The notes beneath the pieces are model-generated. The model was given only the letters and a program-made list of their open reading frames with translations, was not told where the DNA came from and ran no database searches. From positions 7,034,926-7,098,925 of the forward strand of contig JAKOON010000007.1 of assembly GCA_022577435.1 (NCBI GenBank): a stretch of DNA of 64,000 bases, written 5' to 3'. The position numbers were made by a program, and so were the translations under genes. This document shows, piece after piece, positions 34,309 through 46,811 of this stretch. The first letter of the stretch is position 1. Each line of letters opens with the position of its first letter. Source of the stretch: Embiotoca jacksoni. Its lineage: Eukaryota; Chordata; Actinopteri; Embiotocidae.

Positions 34309-36020
34309 CAATTCAATTTTATTTATATAGCGCCAAATCACAACACGGGGTGTTTCATGACACTTAACACGTTAAAGACCTCACAGCAGAAATTATTACT
34401 TTAGAACAGCATTATACAGAGAAACCCAACAATTCCCACATACGCTAGGAGGGGAAAAAACTCCCAACAGAGGGAAGGAGAAACTCTCTTCTGGAAGAAA
34501 CCTCAGACGGAACCGGGCTCGGAGGTGGGCGGCCATGTGCCTCGACCGGTTGGGGTGAGAGGAGAGCAGAGACAGAAAAGGACAGCATAGAGATCCAAAA
34601 CATGAACTGTTGGTGGAGACGACAATCACAGAGCAGAGACACGCAGCTCCATGGCCGGAGACATCTGCAGAAGAAAGAACAGAAACTACACAAGCGAGGG
34701 AACTGAATAGAGAGACAAATGCAAAAACTATGGGAGAGAAAGAGCATTAAGTTAATGAGATGTAATGGAGAGATTTGAGTGTATAGAGAGTGAAAGAGAG
34801 ACAGAGGGAAGAAGCTTAGGTCCCCCTCCGAGGTCCCCCAGCACCCTCGGCCTTTAACAGCACAACTGCAGGATGGTTCGTGGCCACCTGAGCAGCTCCA
34901 AGTATATGCTTTATCAAAAAGGAAAGTTTTGAGTCTAACCTTAAAGCTCGAGAGGGTTTCTGCCCCTCGAATACAATCTGGGAGCTGGTTCCACAGGAGA
35001 GGAGTCTGAAAACTGAAGCTCCGCCTCCCATTCCACTTTTGGAAACTCTTGGAGCCACAAGCTCACAAGCAGGTCAGCTTGATGATATAAGATCTCCGAG
35101 ATACGATGGAGCCTGGTCATGAAGAGCTCTGTAAGTCAGCAAGAGAATTTGTAATTATGTTCTTGATTCAACAGGAAGCCAATGAAAAGAAGCTAAAACA
35201 GGAGAAACATGATCTCTCTCGCTAGATCCCAGTCAGTACTCTTGCGGCAGCATTTTGGATCAACTGCAGGGTTTTTAATGAGTACTTTGGACATCCTAAC
35301 AACAAAGCATTACAATAATCCAGCCTGGAAGCAACAAACGCATGAATTAGGTTTTCTGCGTCACGCTGAGGAAGGATTTTCATGATTTTATTAATATTAC
35401 TGTAGCAAGGTTGGTGCTACCGGGGTCTCTCCTGGACACAGGTGACCCGCTCAGTCGTACGTTCGGGTGTAAAATGCCTTTATTTGCCCGGCCCATACAC
35501 CGATGTCTGTGTGCAACCGCTTCTCTCTTCCTCCTTCTCCCTGCTCCCCTTTATCAGGGGAGAGCTCATCAGTCCACATCCAGCTCAGCTGTGCTCATCA
35601 GTTCGTATTCGGCTCAGTTGCGCTCATCACACCTTCCCGGCACCGTTCCCTGAGCCACTCCTCCCACTCTCTATCCCCTGCAGCAGAGCTAACCACACCC
35701 CGCCACCACAATTACGTAGATGAAAGAAGGCAGTCGTGGAGACTTGCTTTAAATGGTGGCTAAAGGACAAATCTTCATCTGCTGCTGAAGGCCAAAATGA
35801 TGTCATCCAGAGTAACTAAGTGATTGGAGAAAGAGTTTCTGAGGTGTTTAGGACCAAGTACAATAACTTCCGTTTTGTCTGAATTTAGAAGCTGGAAATT
35901 GTTGGTCATCCAGGCCTTTATGTCTTTCAGACATTCAAGTTTTACTAACTGATTTGTTTCATCTGGTTTTATAGAAAGATATAGCTGCGTGTCATCTGCA
36001 TAACAATGGATATGCATAAC
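34309..36020 (-). mobile_element. 5'-truncated Maui/L2-clade LINE, interrupted by a solo LTR
   Basis: On the minus strand, the right part (35775-36017) encodes a reverse-transcriptase segment with the YADDTQLYLS active-site motif and NSDKTEVIVLGP. After the LTR insertion, the frame remnant near 35310 corresponds to RLDYCNALLL. The rest is 3' non-coding sequence ending in AATTCAATTTTATTTATATAGCGCC (plus-strand reading), a familiar fish LINE 3' end. Frames are interrupted, so the copy is dead. It lies in atlastin intron 1, opposite to transcription. Confidence 0.75.
35401..35710 (-). mobile_element. solo LTR, 310 bp, with 5-bp target duplication
   Basis: Begins TGTAGCAAGG and ends CCACCACA (TG...CA). 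It is flanked on both sides by ATTAC (35396-35400 and 35711-35715). Minus-strand reading gives AATAAAGGCATTTTACACC about 80 bp from the 3' end, so the LTR is oriented minus. No internal region or second LTR is present. 5-bp duplications suit a Ty3/Gypsy-type or similar LTR element; the family is not resolved. Confidence 0.8.
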
Positions 36021-36292
36021 TAATCACTGTTGCCATCATTGATTAACCAACCAATGAGTAGTTTTTCTATGATTGCTCTTAGTTTTTACTGAAGGATTTC
36101 TCCTCTGGTGGCGGGCAGACGTGAGAACATTTCATGTGCCTCAGTGGATGAGATTCATATTTTTCCATTCGTCCACACACAGAGGATTCTGTTGATTGTG
36201 TTTAGTGAATATTAATAACTTATTTGAATTGAATAATTAAATTTAGAGAGGTTGTTTAGATTTCGTGAAAGACTTTCAAATAATTGGTAAAT

Positions 36293-36525
36293 GTGGGCGG
36301 CTGCGGCTCAGAAGGTATAGCGGGTTGCCTGCCAATCATAAGGTCGATGGCTCAATCCCTGTTTCCTCCTGTTGGCCAGTGTCCTTGAGCAAGACACTGA
36401 ACGCCTGATGGCGGGCGAGCATCTATTGTGGCAGGTCTGTCGTCATGTGTGTGTGAGTGGGAAACATTTTAAAGCGCTTTGTAGACCGCTAAGGTAAAAA
36501 GGCACATAACAAGTGCAGAACATTT
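36293..36525 (+). mobile_element. tRNA-derived SINE
   Basis: GGCGGCTGCGGCTCAGAAGG resembles a Pol III A box. GGCTCAATCCC, about 45 bp on, resembles a B box. TGTCCTTGAGCAAGACACTGAACGC and AAAGCGCTTTGTAGACCG follow, the standard body of a widespread fish SINE. It lies just before the first coding exon of the atlastin gene. Confidence 0.75.
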
Positions 36526-36796
36526 AATTGAAGAATGAGAAAATGAAAGTCAACAATTTTTGTACATTTTTTTTGTGTGATTTTTTTTGGTCATTTAGTT
36601 TAAAAAAAAACAACAACAACAAAAAAAAAACTTTGTGTTCACAGGTTCTGTGCTGTCTACAAACTATAAAATTCATCAAAACATAGATAGATGAATCGAT
36701 AATACAATCGGTTCTTAGCAGCTTTAACATTTTTTCCAGTATGAATATTGACATGTTTCTGTCTGTGGCATCTACAGGGACCAGTACCGCTGCAGG

Positions 36797-39700
36797 ATGG
36801 GGAGTGAACCAGGCCCAGTTCAGATCGTCACAGTGTCGAAGGAGGATCACTCCTTTGGGTTGGATACAGAAGCTTTGGCTCAGATTCTGTTGGCCCCAAA
36901 CGTCCAAGACAAACATGTGGTGGTGCTGTCAGTGGCTGGAGCGTTCAGAAAGGGGAAGAGCTTCCTGCTTGATTTCATGATCCGTTACATGTACAGAAAG
37001 GTGAGTTTCATCATATCTTGCTCTTATATTGTCAAGTCAAATAATGAGTGCTTCAGGACAGAGCGTTAAGACAGTCACTTGTTCCTCTTGTGTTTAAGAT
37101 GTGAAAACCTGATAACCACATTAATGCCTCTCCCTGTTCTAACATGTGAACTAACGAGTTCACTGAAAAGAAATAATTGCGAATTTCGTCATTGCCTCTA
37201 TTAAGGAGTGGTTGCTGTGTAATGCCCTCTCATTGTTTTTTTTTGCTACATAATTTGTAAACCAACTTCATTCCTGAAGTTACATGTGCTGTGATCATTG
37301 ATAAATCTTCCTGACTTTTGGTGACTGTTACCTTTCCTGTAGTGCCACCATCAGGCCCTAAACTATGGCTGCTTTTAAATCCTTCTGTCAGTGCAGCGGA
37401 ACGAACAACTAACTGGGGAGATAATTATGGCCTGAAAGCTTCTATGTTTTCAATTATGCACAGCAGTGGGGATTTCCATTTCTGATATAGCATGGAGAGT
37501 AGATGAAAAGGCATCTTTCAGATCTTGAATGAGCTTGAAGTTTTACCTAAAAGCCTCAGCCGTCTCCTGACTGGTGCTGAAAGTGTCATTTATGTCTGCA
37601 GGGCGAAGAGAGCTGGCTGGGTAAGGATGATGAGCCCCTGACGGGATTTTCTTGGAGAGGGGGTTCAGAACCTGAGACAACGGGCATCCAGCTGTGGAGT
37701 GAAGTTTTCCTTGTCCAAAAGAGCGACGGAACAGAGGTGCTCAAACATTTCTAATCATTACCTCCGCCAAGGAGGTTCTGTTTAAGTGTCGTTTTGCTTG
37801 TCTGTTTGTCATCAGGATTACGGAAAACCACCAACACCATTTTCATAAAACTTGGTTGGAGTGTGTAGCACGGGCAAAAAAATAACACTTTAAATTTTGG
37901 AGCATATGAGAATCACGGGGCACATTTACGAATTATTTTTTACTTTTATTAAAGTTGCAAATTAGGGGCATTTGGCCAAGTAGATGTCATACATCTTAAA
38001 GTTCAATTGATGGCAGTAAAGTTCAATAGTGAGAAAACATAGGCCATTCTAGAAATACAATGACTCCATAGCGCAATTCACATTGACTAGTACAAGTAAT
38101 CCTCTGAGATACACGTCTACTTATTTAAACTTAATATAGCAATCAGTCGTTATGGATCACTTGGGGACATTTTATAAAGGAGAACCAGAGGTTGAAACTG
38201 TTTGGTCTGCGCTCTCAGAGTGCCCCTCTATTTTATTTATTTTAATCACAGTTCACATTTAACTAAAACCTACAGCAGAAAGTTATGGAAGAAAGAAAAC
38301 AATGATTGCACTGTTCATTTAAGAAAGTTTACTAATTAACATTTATATTAATACATTTCTGTAAGAGTTCCTTATTTATCCAAAAGTTCATCTGTTCGCC
38401 TTTTACTGACTTTTTCAGCATTGAAACACGGATCCAATTCTATGGATAGTCCAGAAATACAGTTTACTTTTCAATCAGAAACTCGGAGTGTCCTCCGACT
38501 CGGTTTTTAGTGCCACAAAAATCTCTGACCTCACATCAAAATAATCCAATTAAGTTGCAACCATGGAGGTTAACATATTTGAAGTATGGGGAACAGAAAG
38601 TCAGAAAGGTTTTGTCAGAATGTGCGGGTCGGTATCACCAGAGAAAAAAAGTCTCATTGGTGCATCTCAGCTTTGTAGTTTTTTTTCTAATTCAAATGAC
38701 AATCAGTCCAAAATATAAGAAAAGCAGCCCGACAAGTCGACCTTCCAGCCACACGTGACAGCAATCACACACACACACGAAGCCGTCATGCCCGGTGTCT
38801 TGTCTCTGTGCTGCCGCTGCAGGTTGCCGTGGTGTTGATGGACACTCAGGGAGCGTTCGATGACCAGTCCACGGTGAAGGACTGCGCCACCATCTTCGCC
38901 CTCAGCACCATGACCAGCTCGGTGCAGGTGACCGATCCCCTCTGATGACCTCTTGATTGGATAGTTTCTCGAATGTAATCGTCACATGTGCTGACATGGT
39001 GCGTCTCTTTTGTAGATCTACAACCTGTCACAGAACATTCAGGAGGACGATTTGCAGCAGCTACAGGTCGGTTTTACGTTACCATGGCAACCTAAAAAGC
39101 ATGTTTGAGAAATTCAACCTTAGAGAACGTTGATTTTCAGCCTCACGTGATCTAGTTTAGATGATGTTTATGAAATTTGTATCTCGTACAGTTACAGGAC
39201 TTAAAAAAAAAACGTTTGAGTCCAATATCACCAACAGTGCAAAGTTGCTACAAAACTTGGGGCATACTTGTCTTTGTTTACACGTTTTTGTTCACTACAT
39301 AAATTCCTTTTTATTATTTCATAGTTTTGTTGTCTTTGCTAGTGTTTTTTTTTTCTATTTCTACACTGTAGACAATATTATATAAATAATAATTTGAATA
39401 AGTGTGTCCAGACTTTTAATTGGTACTCTAAGGATATGAGATCCAAAAGTCCCAGAATGCACTTCACTTCACTGCATAACATCAGTTGTGCCTTCCAGAT
39501 TTTTGCATCTCATGTTAATTTTGTGTAATGTCTGCCTCCTCCTTCCAGCTGTTCACGGAGTACGGTCGTCTCGCCATGGACGAAATCTTCCTGAAGCCCT
39601 TTCAGGTACGAGTAACCACATGATTACAGACATTGTGGATGATGTCGGGCATTTCTCTAAAAAGATTTCTTTTGTATTTCCATTTGTCCTAAAACAAAAA

Positions 39701-42700
39701 ACAAAACAAAAAAAAGTTAATTCTCTAATGTGTTTCTTCTCCTCCTGCAGTCTTTGATGTTTCTGATAAGGGACTGGAGCTTTCCTTACGAATACACCTA
39801 CGGGTTTAATGGCGGCAAAGAATTCCTGGATAAACGTTTACAGGTACCAGTTATTGTCTTGTTGATTTGGCAGAGTATTATTACACCTTAGTTATGTACC
39901 TATCAGCCACAACATTAAAACCTCTGAGAGATGAAGCACAAAGTATCATGCAACAGCCCGGCAGAGATTCCTGTGAACAACGGCACAAAACTATGCGAGC
40001 GAGAGGACTTAATACAGCGACAAAATCCAATAAACAAAACTATGGGAGAGAGAATCCATGAAGTCGATGAGTCATATAAATGTATAGAGAGTGAAAGAGA
40101 GAGAAGAGGGGAGCTCAATGCATCATGGGCGGTCCCCATAGCAGCCTCGGCCTATAACAGCATAACTAAAGGATGACTCGGAGTGCTGTGTTCCAAACGG
40201 TGTATTTGTGTACTCACTATTTTGAGTGCATAAGTGCCGTCACACTGTCAAGTACAGAGACATGCAGCGCACGACAAGTACGAGCATGATGCACTCAAAA
40301 CGCCCCAAAAAAGAAGTGTGAAACGCTCTAAACGGTCGCCATCACCAACAGGTTGATTTCTGAGTAAAATAATTAAAGCTGCAGATATTTTGGACGGTGA
40401 TATATTCACATGCTGATATAATTTCTGGTCAGTGAAACAACGCTACTCTGTCAAAATTCCTGCACTATACAAGTAAGACACCTAACATGGAAGAGCACTA
40501 TTTGTTAGTGGAAAGTATGTCATATGTAACACAGCAAAGGTCACCAGAGCTCACCCGCCCTCATAAGGATTATAATGTTCGATTCCGGCTGATTGAGAGG
40601 TGTTGATTTATTTTTATTTGTGGTGCCGTTGAACTGCACTGGTTTATAGTGACAGGTATACCTAATATTTTGTTAATTCCAAATGTGAAGGACAAAATAC
40701 ATGCACATCTCATCTTAAATACAGATGCTGTGAATGTACGTCACCACCTGGTTGTTGTTGTTTTTTTTAAAGGTGAAAGAGGCCCAACATGAAGAGCTGC
40801 AAACGGTGAGGGAGCACATCCATTCATGCTTCACCAACATCTCCTGCTTCTTGTTACCCCACCCTGGGTTGAAGGTCGCAACCAGCCCTTCTTTTCAGGG
40901 ACAACTTCAGGGTAAGATTCCCAGATTTGTATAATATTTGTTTAAAGACAGTGTTCAGCAGAAGGCTCAATGCACTGAGTGCGCTCCTGAGCTCTGACAT
41001 GTTTATGTTGTCAGATGTGGGGCCGGAGTTCAAAGAGCAGATGCAGAGTCTGATTCCCAAACTGCTGCATCCGGACCGGCTGGCTGAGAAAGAAATAAAT
41101 GGAAATAAAGTCACGTGCAGGGGCCTGCTCGAGTTCTTCAAGGTAACTTCACGTTCATCTGAGCACCTCCACTGAACCCGAGTCAGACCTGATACTGTGA
41201 ATTTTGTGTCACCAGGCTTACATCAAGATTTATCAGGGAGAAGATCTGCCGCAGCCAAAGACGATGCTCATGGTACGGCCAGAATAATTCAAGTTTTTTT
41301 TTCTGAAGTGGGGTCGATTTTGACTCTTTTTTTGTTTGTTTTGTTTTTCCACTCATTTGTATTTGTCTCATCAGGCTACAGCAGAGGCCAACAACCTGGC
41401 TGCTGTGGCAACAGCCAAAGATCAGTATTACAAGAACATGGAGAAGGTGAGGTCATATGAAAGAAAGACTACATTAACCACATTTCTTTACACTGTTTGG
41501 GGATTCCTGGTGGTAAATAGTAACATTTAAAGACTGAATGTGTTTCTATTAGTTTTTACACTAAAGTGTTTGTCATTTTATTAATTTACAGAGTGAAGAT
41601 AGATGGTTTAATTCAAATGTCAGCTTGACATGAGTAATGTTCATGGAAAACCTTCTCTCTTGTCTTCTCTACCTCTTTCTGTCCTTTTTCTAAGATATGC
41701 GGGGGAGACCTGCCCTATGTGGCTCCCGACTCTCTGGAGGACAAACATCACTTCTTTTCCCGGGAGGCTCTTCACACCTTTTCGTCCACCAAGAAGATGG
41801 GCGGACAAGAGTTTTGTGACCGTTACCAAAATCAACTGGAAAAGGAGATGGAGGAATTGTGGCAGTCTTTCATCAAACACAATGAGGTAGGAAATGACGA
41901 TGATGAAATGACTACAAGTAATGTCACATTAGCACTTCGCTTTCATTCAAGTGCTTGTAAACAGTCTGTATGCCTATAATTCAAGATATATCTGCTTTTT
42001 ATTTTATTAGGTCTTAAGCCCTATTTGCACTTTTGTTGCACATTTTTTTATTTCGTGTTTTTAAGAGTGCATTGAGAAGGCTTTGTGAATTACTGCAGTA
42101 TTTTTCTGTGATGTACAATTGAGTGGCTCAAAAATGTGGCTCGTGACTTTATGACCAATGAAAATTGTGGGTCCTGAGGTTAGACCAGCCACCATCTCAC
42201 CATTTAAAAAATGTTGATATGATTTTTACATTACATTTCATTTAGCTGACGCTTTTATCCAAAGCGACTTACAATAAGTACATTTCAACCATGAGGGTAC
42301 AAATTCAGAACAACAACAATCAAGAAAGTACAATTTTCTTCAAGATAGCCAAACTTCAAAGTGCTGTCAGTAAGTGACATTTTAAGTTCTACTATTCAAG
42401 GTAAAGTCTGAAGAGGTGTGTTTTTAGTTTGCGGCGGAAGATGTACAGACTTTCTGCTGTCCTGATGTCGTTGGGGAGCTCATTCCACCATTTAGGAGCC
42501 AGGACAGCAAACAGCCGTGATTTTGTAGAGTGTTCAGCTCGCAGTGAGGGAGCAACAAGCCAATTGGTAGATGCAGAGCTGAGTGAACGGGCTGGGATGT
42601 AAGGTTGGACCATGTCCTGGATGTAGACTGGACCCGATCTGTTCGCAGCACGGTACGCAAGTACCAATGTTTTGAAACGGATGCGGGCGGCTACTGGTAA

Positions 42701-44489
42701 CCAGTGAAGGGAGCGGAGGAGGAGCGGAGTAGTGGGAATGAATTTAGGAGGTTAAAGACCAGTTGAGCTGCGGCGTTCTGGATGAGCTGCAGAAGTCGGA
42801 TGGCACTAACTGGTAGACCTGCCAGGAGGGAGTTACAGTAGTCTGGGCGTGAGATGACCACAGCCTGGACCAGAGCCTGAACCAGAACCCAGACCAGAAC
42901 CTGGACCAGAACCTGCGCCGCCTTCTGAGTGAGAAGAGGACGTATTCTCCTGATGTTGTGCAGCATGTATCTACAGGAACGTGTTGTTGCAGTGATGTTG
43001 GCAGTAAGGGAGAGTTGACTGTCGAGTGTCATGCCGAGGTTCCTAGCAGTCAGGGTCGGGGCTAACACAGAGTTGTCGAAGGTAATAGTCAGGTCGAGGG
43101 TGGGAGAGTCTTTCCCTGGAAGGAAGAGCAGTTCGGTCTTGTCAGGGTTAATTTTCAGGTGGTGTGAGGACATCCACTGAGAGATGTCAGTCAGACAGGC
43201 AGAGATTTGTGCGGCTACCTGTGGTTTCAGATCAGGGAAAAGAGAGGATTAGTTGGATGTCATCAGCATAGCTGTGGTAGGAAAAGCCATGCGAGTGAAT
43301 GACAGAGCCGAGAGAGTTGGTGTACAGAGAGAAGAGGAGGGGACCCAGGACGGAGCCTTGAGGGACTCCAGTAGTGAGAGGACAAGGTTCAGACACAGAT
43401 CCTCTCCAAGTTACCCTGTAAGTGCGGTCATTGAGGTAGGATGAGAACAGGGAGAGAGCAGAGCCTGAGACACCGAGGTCCTGAAGGGAGGAAATAAGGA
43501 TCTGGTTTCAAAATAGTTTCTGATCACCTGTTTTCTCTTCAGTCAAAAAACCTCTTCAGCGCCTTCCGGACTCCCGCTGTGCTGTTCGTCCTGGTGTGCT
43601 TCCTCTACGTGCTGTCAGGCGTGCTGCTCTTTGTTGGCCTAGCCACCTTCGCCTTGGTGTGTGACTGCACTCTGGGCGTGGTCATGATGTCCATGCTGAC
43701 GTGGGCCTTCATCCGCTACTCTGGCCGTTACACGCATGTGGGAGGAGCCATCGACCAGGCTGCAGGCGTCGTCCTGGAGCAGGTGAGCATGAAGGGGGTG
43801 GGGGTCAGTTTGTGGTGGCTCATGTCTGTCAGAATGGGTGTCACAGTACTGAGTATTACCAATTGTTTCAATGTAATGCACCTGTAAATGCCACTAGAGG
43901 GAGCAATTGATGTTGAAAAGCTCGTGAAAAATGGCACCCACCAAATAGGATAAAAAAAAATAGTCTGGTTTGAGGAACAAAAGCTGCCTACTTGTGTTGT
44001 GTATACACAACACAATGGAATACATAAAGGGAAAAAACCCTTTAATGATTTATAGAATCAACCACAATGTATGGTAATTTGTAAAAAAAAAAAAAAAAGA
44101 CTAAATGCAAAATATATGAGCTGGATTCAAAATGAACAGAGCACAAACAGAAAATTAAACTAACGACGAGAGACTAAAAGCTGCGCTCATGGCCTCCGGA
44201 GGCTTTTTAAGCACTCACTGTCAATGTCACTTTTCTTACTTACACGAAAGCAGAAGTGGTTCACATTTATCAACCGCATTCATGCTGGCAGAGTTGAAAC
44301 AAACATGATGGGTGAGACATTTTGGTGAATTGACTACAACATAAAAAAAAAAACTGAAGTCAGCACATGTTGGAAGCAGCACTTCACCCAGCATGTACTA
44401 AGATTAACTGTCCTCTCTGTTTTCAGGCCACTGGGGTGTTGAACAAGTCGAGAGGGAAGAGCATCGTGGACCATAAGAAGTCCCGTTAG
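36797..44489 (+). CDS. atl3: atlastin GTPase, best fit ATL3
   Basis: Dynamin-like GTPase that fuses ER tubules. Coding exons: 36797-37000, 37602-37736, 38823-38927, 39016-39066, 39549-39605, 39751-39843, 40773-40911, 41015-41142, 41216-41272, 41375-41446, 41695-41886, 43543-43782, 44427-44489; all join in frame to 511 aa. Seen: P-loop GAFRKGKS (48-55), LMDTQGAFD with G3 DTQG (120-123), G4-type FLIRDW (RD 191-192), [10 protein letters not shown], three-helix bundle with [21 protein letters not shown], a membrane hairpin at about 422-468 and a basic amphipathic-like tail ending DHKKSR. The N-terminus is shorter than human ATL3 (541 aa); an in-frame stop upstream with no intervening ATG supports this start. 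ATL1/2 are possible, but the 11q13-type neighbours favour atl3. Confidence 0.9.
37750..37965. repeat. dispersed teleost repeat in atlastin intron 2
   Basis: ATTACCTCCGCCAAGGAGGTT, GTTTGTCATCAGGATTACGG, ATAAAACTTGGTTGGA and TTTAAATTTTGGAGCATATG are hallmarks of a common fish element. The CCTCCGCCAAGGAGG start is itself a near-palindrome. Confidence 0.6.
39898..40185. mobile_element. diverged LINE-tail fragment in atlastin intron 6
   Basis: ACTATGGGAGAGAGAATCCATG, GTATAGAGAGTGAAAGAGAG and CTCGGCCTATAACAGCATAACT each match segments of the LINE 3' region at about 34728-34880, in the same order. A CTATCAGCCACAACATTAAAAC motif from another fish repeat precedes it. Confidence 0.6.
42225..43500 (-). 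mobile_element. 5'-truncated L2-clade LINE in atlastin intron 11
   Basis: Minus-strand frames encode reverse-transcriptase fragments: a [14 protein letters not shown] block near 43330-43360, [14 protein letters not shown] and [13 protein letters not shown] (within 42691-43173), and the C-terminal [20 protein letters not shown] (42392-42667). The last two lie in different frames, so the ORF is broken. The 3' end (plus reading) is CATTTAGCTGACGCTTTTAT CCAAAGCGACTTACA, the tail shared by fish L2 LINEs and V-SINEs. Confidence 0.8.
42866..42916. repeat. short minisatellite inside the LINE reverse transcriptase
   Basis: Repeats of a roughly 12-bp unit (ACCAGAACCTGG-like) that expand the encoded segment into VLVQ/VLVW-type repeats between the QKAAQ and RPDYCN blocks. 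Confidence 0.65.
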
Positions 44490-46811
44490 ATGAGCTCCAA
44501 ACCGTCATGATCTCGATGGAATGCAAATTGCACACAACACAAGCACACATTCAGCACTAAAGCCTTACCATTGCCTCCCATTGGAACCAGAACTCAACCA
44601 GATTGGCACAGGGTCACAACATGATGCCAATTCACCAGCATCTCTGTCAGGCTTATGATTAAAGTCCAGGCTTAAATAAAGGTGACCGGATTCTCTGAGA
44701 TGGGGACTTAAACCACCCCAGTCCCTCTTATTGATACTCCATGTCTTAAATTGATACTGCCATCATTTTACAAGTTTACAATTGGTCTTAATAGACGAGA
44801 CAGTGTTTACCTTTAAACAAAAAAATTTAAAAAAAAGTTTATTTACTATTTCAGCTGAATGCATCTTACTTGGCTGTATATTGATGAGGCAGGGGTAGTC
44901 AGGGTGCTTTTCAAACAAAGCTTCTGCATTATATCTTTAAAGAAATACCTTTAAAATGCTGGCTTTAAAGCTTATACATTTATACATACTTCTGTGTGGC
45001 TATATTTTTTTACTTATCGGCCTTAAAACATTCCATTCTGTCGGTAGATTTTACTTTATATTTGATATAAACTAGCATTTCCGGGAGGGTGAACGTACCT
45101 TTTACACAGCAGAGCAGATTCTGGAGTTTGGTTGAAATCATTAGTTTCAACTGCTTTTTCCGTTCATTCCTTGATGGGAGTCTGTTACACTTGTAAACTT
45201 TAATGCTGATAATAGACAAGATGCTAGAATAATTGTAATGCAGAAACGTGTATTTCGAGAGCTTCGAACTCCAAAGGAAAGATTATTGGAACACTGAAAG
45301 GTGTTGCATGCCCTACATGATAAAGCTAGTGACCAGTCAGCCAAAGAGTTAGCTTTAAATATGTAAATATAACATGTTTGCAATCGCTCTTATAATTTTT
45401 AATAGCGGTAAATATACAGTCCAGAGTGAAAGCAGCAGACTTCCTTAAAACAATGTAAAAATTGCATTCATGTAAATTAACACAGGGATAAAACATTATG
45501 CACATGCATGGAACAAATAACAAGCAAGATGTGCATAGAGACCAAAATACAGAAGAATTAAGAAGTAGAAACCTGCAGTGGATGGGACTGTGGCTGTCAT
45601 CCTGTGCTTTTTTTGTACATGCCTTTCATTTTTCAGAAGATGACAACACTTATGATCAAATTTAGTACTTGACAAAAATCCTTGACGTGTATAAATTCAG
45701 ATATTTAAAATTATCTTGTGTCGTGATGCTTTCAGCAACCCGCAAAGAGATAACACTCTGTTCTAACACTGGTGAAGTATATAGGTTTCACACGGGTGAT
45801 CTGGCTGCAAGTAAAGAGGATATTTGATAGCATCTCACTCTTCATGAAAGTTTTAGTGTGATCTTAAGTAAACTGTATGAGGAAAACTTATATCTGAACA
45901 TGGTAAACTGTCTCTTTTTGATGAAAGAATCCCCATATATGGCTACTAATCCAGTTTGAAACTGTTGCGTGCTCGGGTCAGAGCTTTGCTTCAAATGACT
46001 CATGTAATGGTTGTATAACACACAATGAAACCATATTACAGTCAAGGGAAAGTAATGCATTTGGGTCGACTTGATTCTTATGTCCTTGTTTACGTGCAGC
46101 CATTTAACCAATCAGCCATATTTTTTTCAGTCGTGTTGAGAATTAAAAAGCTTCACCCAACGGTGGATTTATTAGGGTTTTAGTTCATCTTTGTGAGGCC
46201 GAGCAAGGGTTCTCAGGCCAACTCCAAATCGGTCAGGTAGTGGATTAAAGGACTACGATTATTTTCAACTATGCCCTACATCTCTGAATATGATGGCAGG
46301 CAGCGTTTTGCAGTAACATTTGATTGAGGAAGTGGAATAGCAAGCATTTAATACTTGAAAATAGCCACAAAATTGAATGATGTAAGAGCAGAAATAGAAT
46401 CCTGAAGTCTAGAATGACGCAGCATTGTGCACTTTAACAACTAATCATTTAGTTTCCGCACTCAGACACAGGGTGGAGACACTGAAAGCTGAGTAATGAT
46501 GGTTTAGTTTCAGTGATTGCATGATACTACAAGTCCTAAGAATACCGGGCCAAATGTGACCATAGAAATGTAGGATATCCATGATCAGTTTGCACTTTCC
46601 GTGTCTATCCCTCTCCACTAGAGGAGGAAACTTCACAATGTTTTACAAGCGGTTGCTAAGCGGATGCACTTCCCCTCCTCTTTGGTGCTTTTTGCACACA
46701 GCTTATTCCAAAAAAAAGAAAAAATGCATGCAATATTGTAGTAACGGCTAATGTAATTGTCTAGGGGAATGGTAGACTTGACTTGAGAAATGCTGTTTTA
46801 TAAAGAATAAA
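44490..46811 (+). other. atl3: atlastin 3' UTR with alternative polyadenylation signals
   Basis: An early AATAAA at 44675-44680 would give a 3' UTR of about 200 nt. A distal AATAAA at 46806-46811 would give one of about 2.3 kb. No coding exon is recognised between them; the many minus frames look like chance. Whether the long form is used cannot be told from sequence. Confidence 0.45.

Noticed and set aside
35401..35710. Initially considered part of the host LINE
   Set aside because: The TG...CA ends and ATTAC duplications show it is a separate solo LTR insertion.
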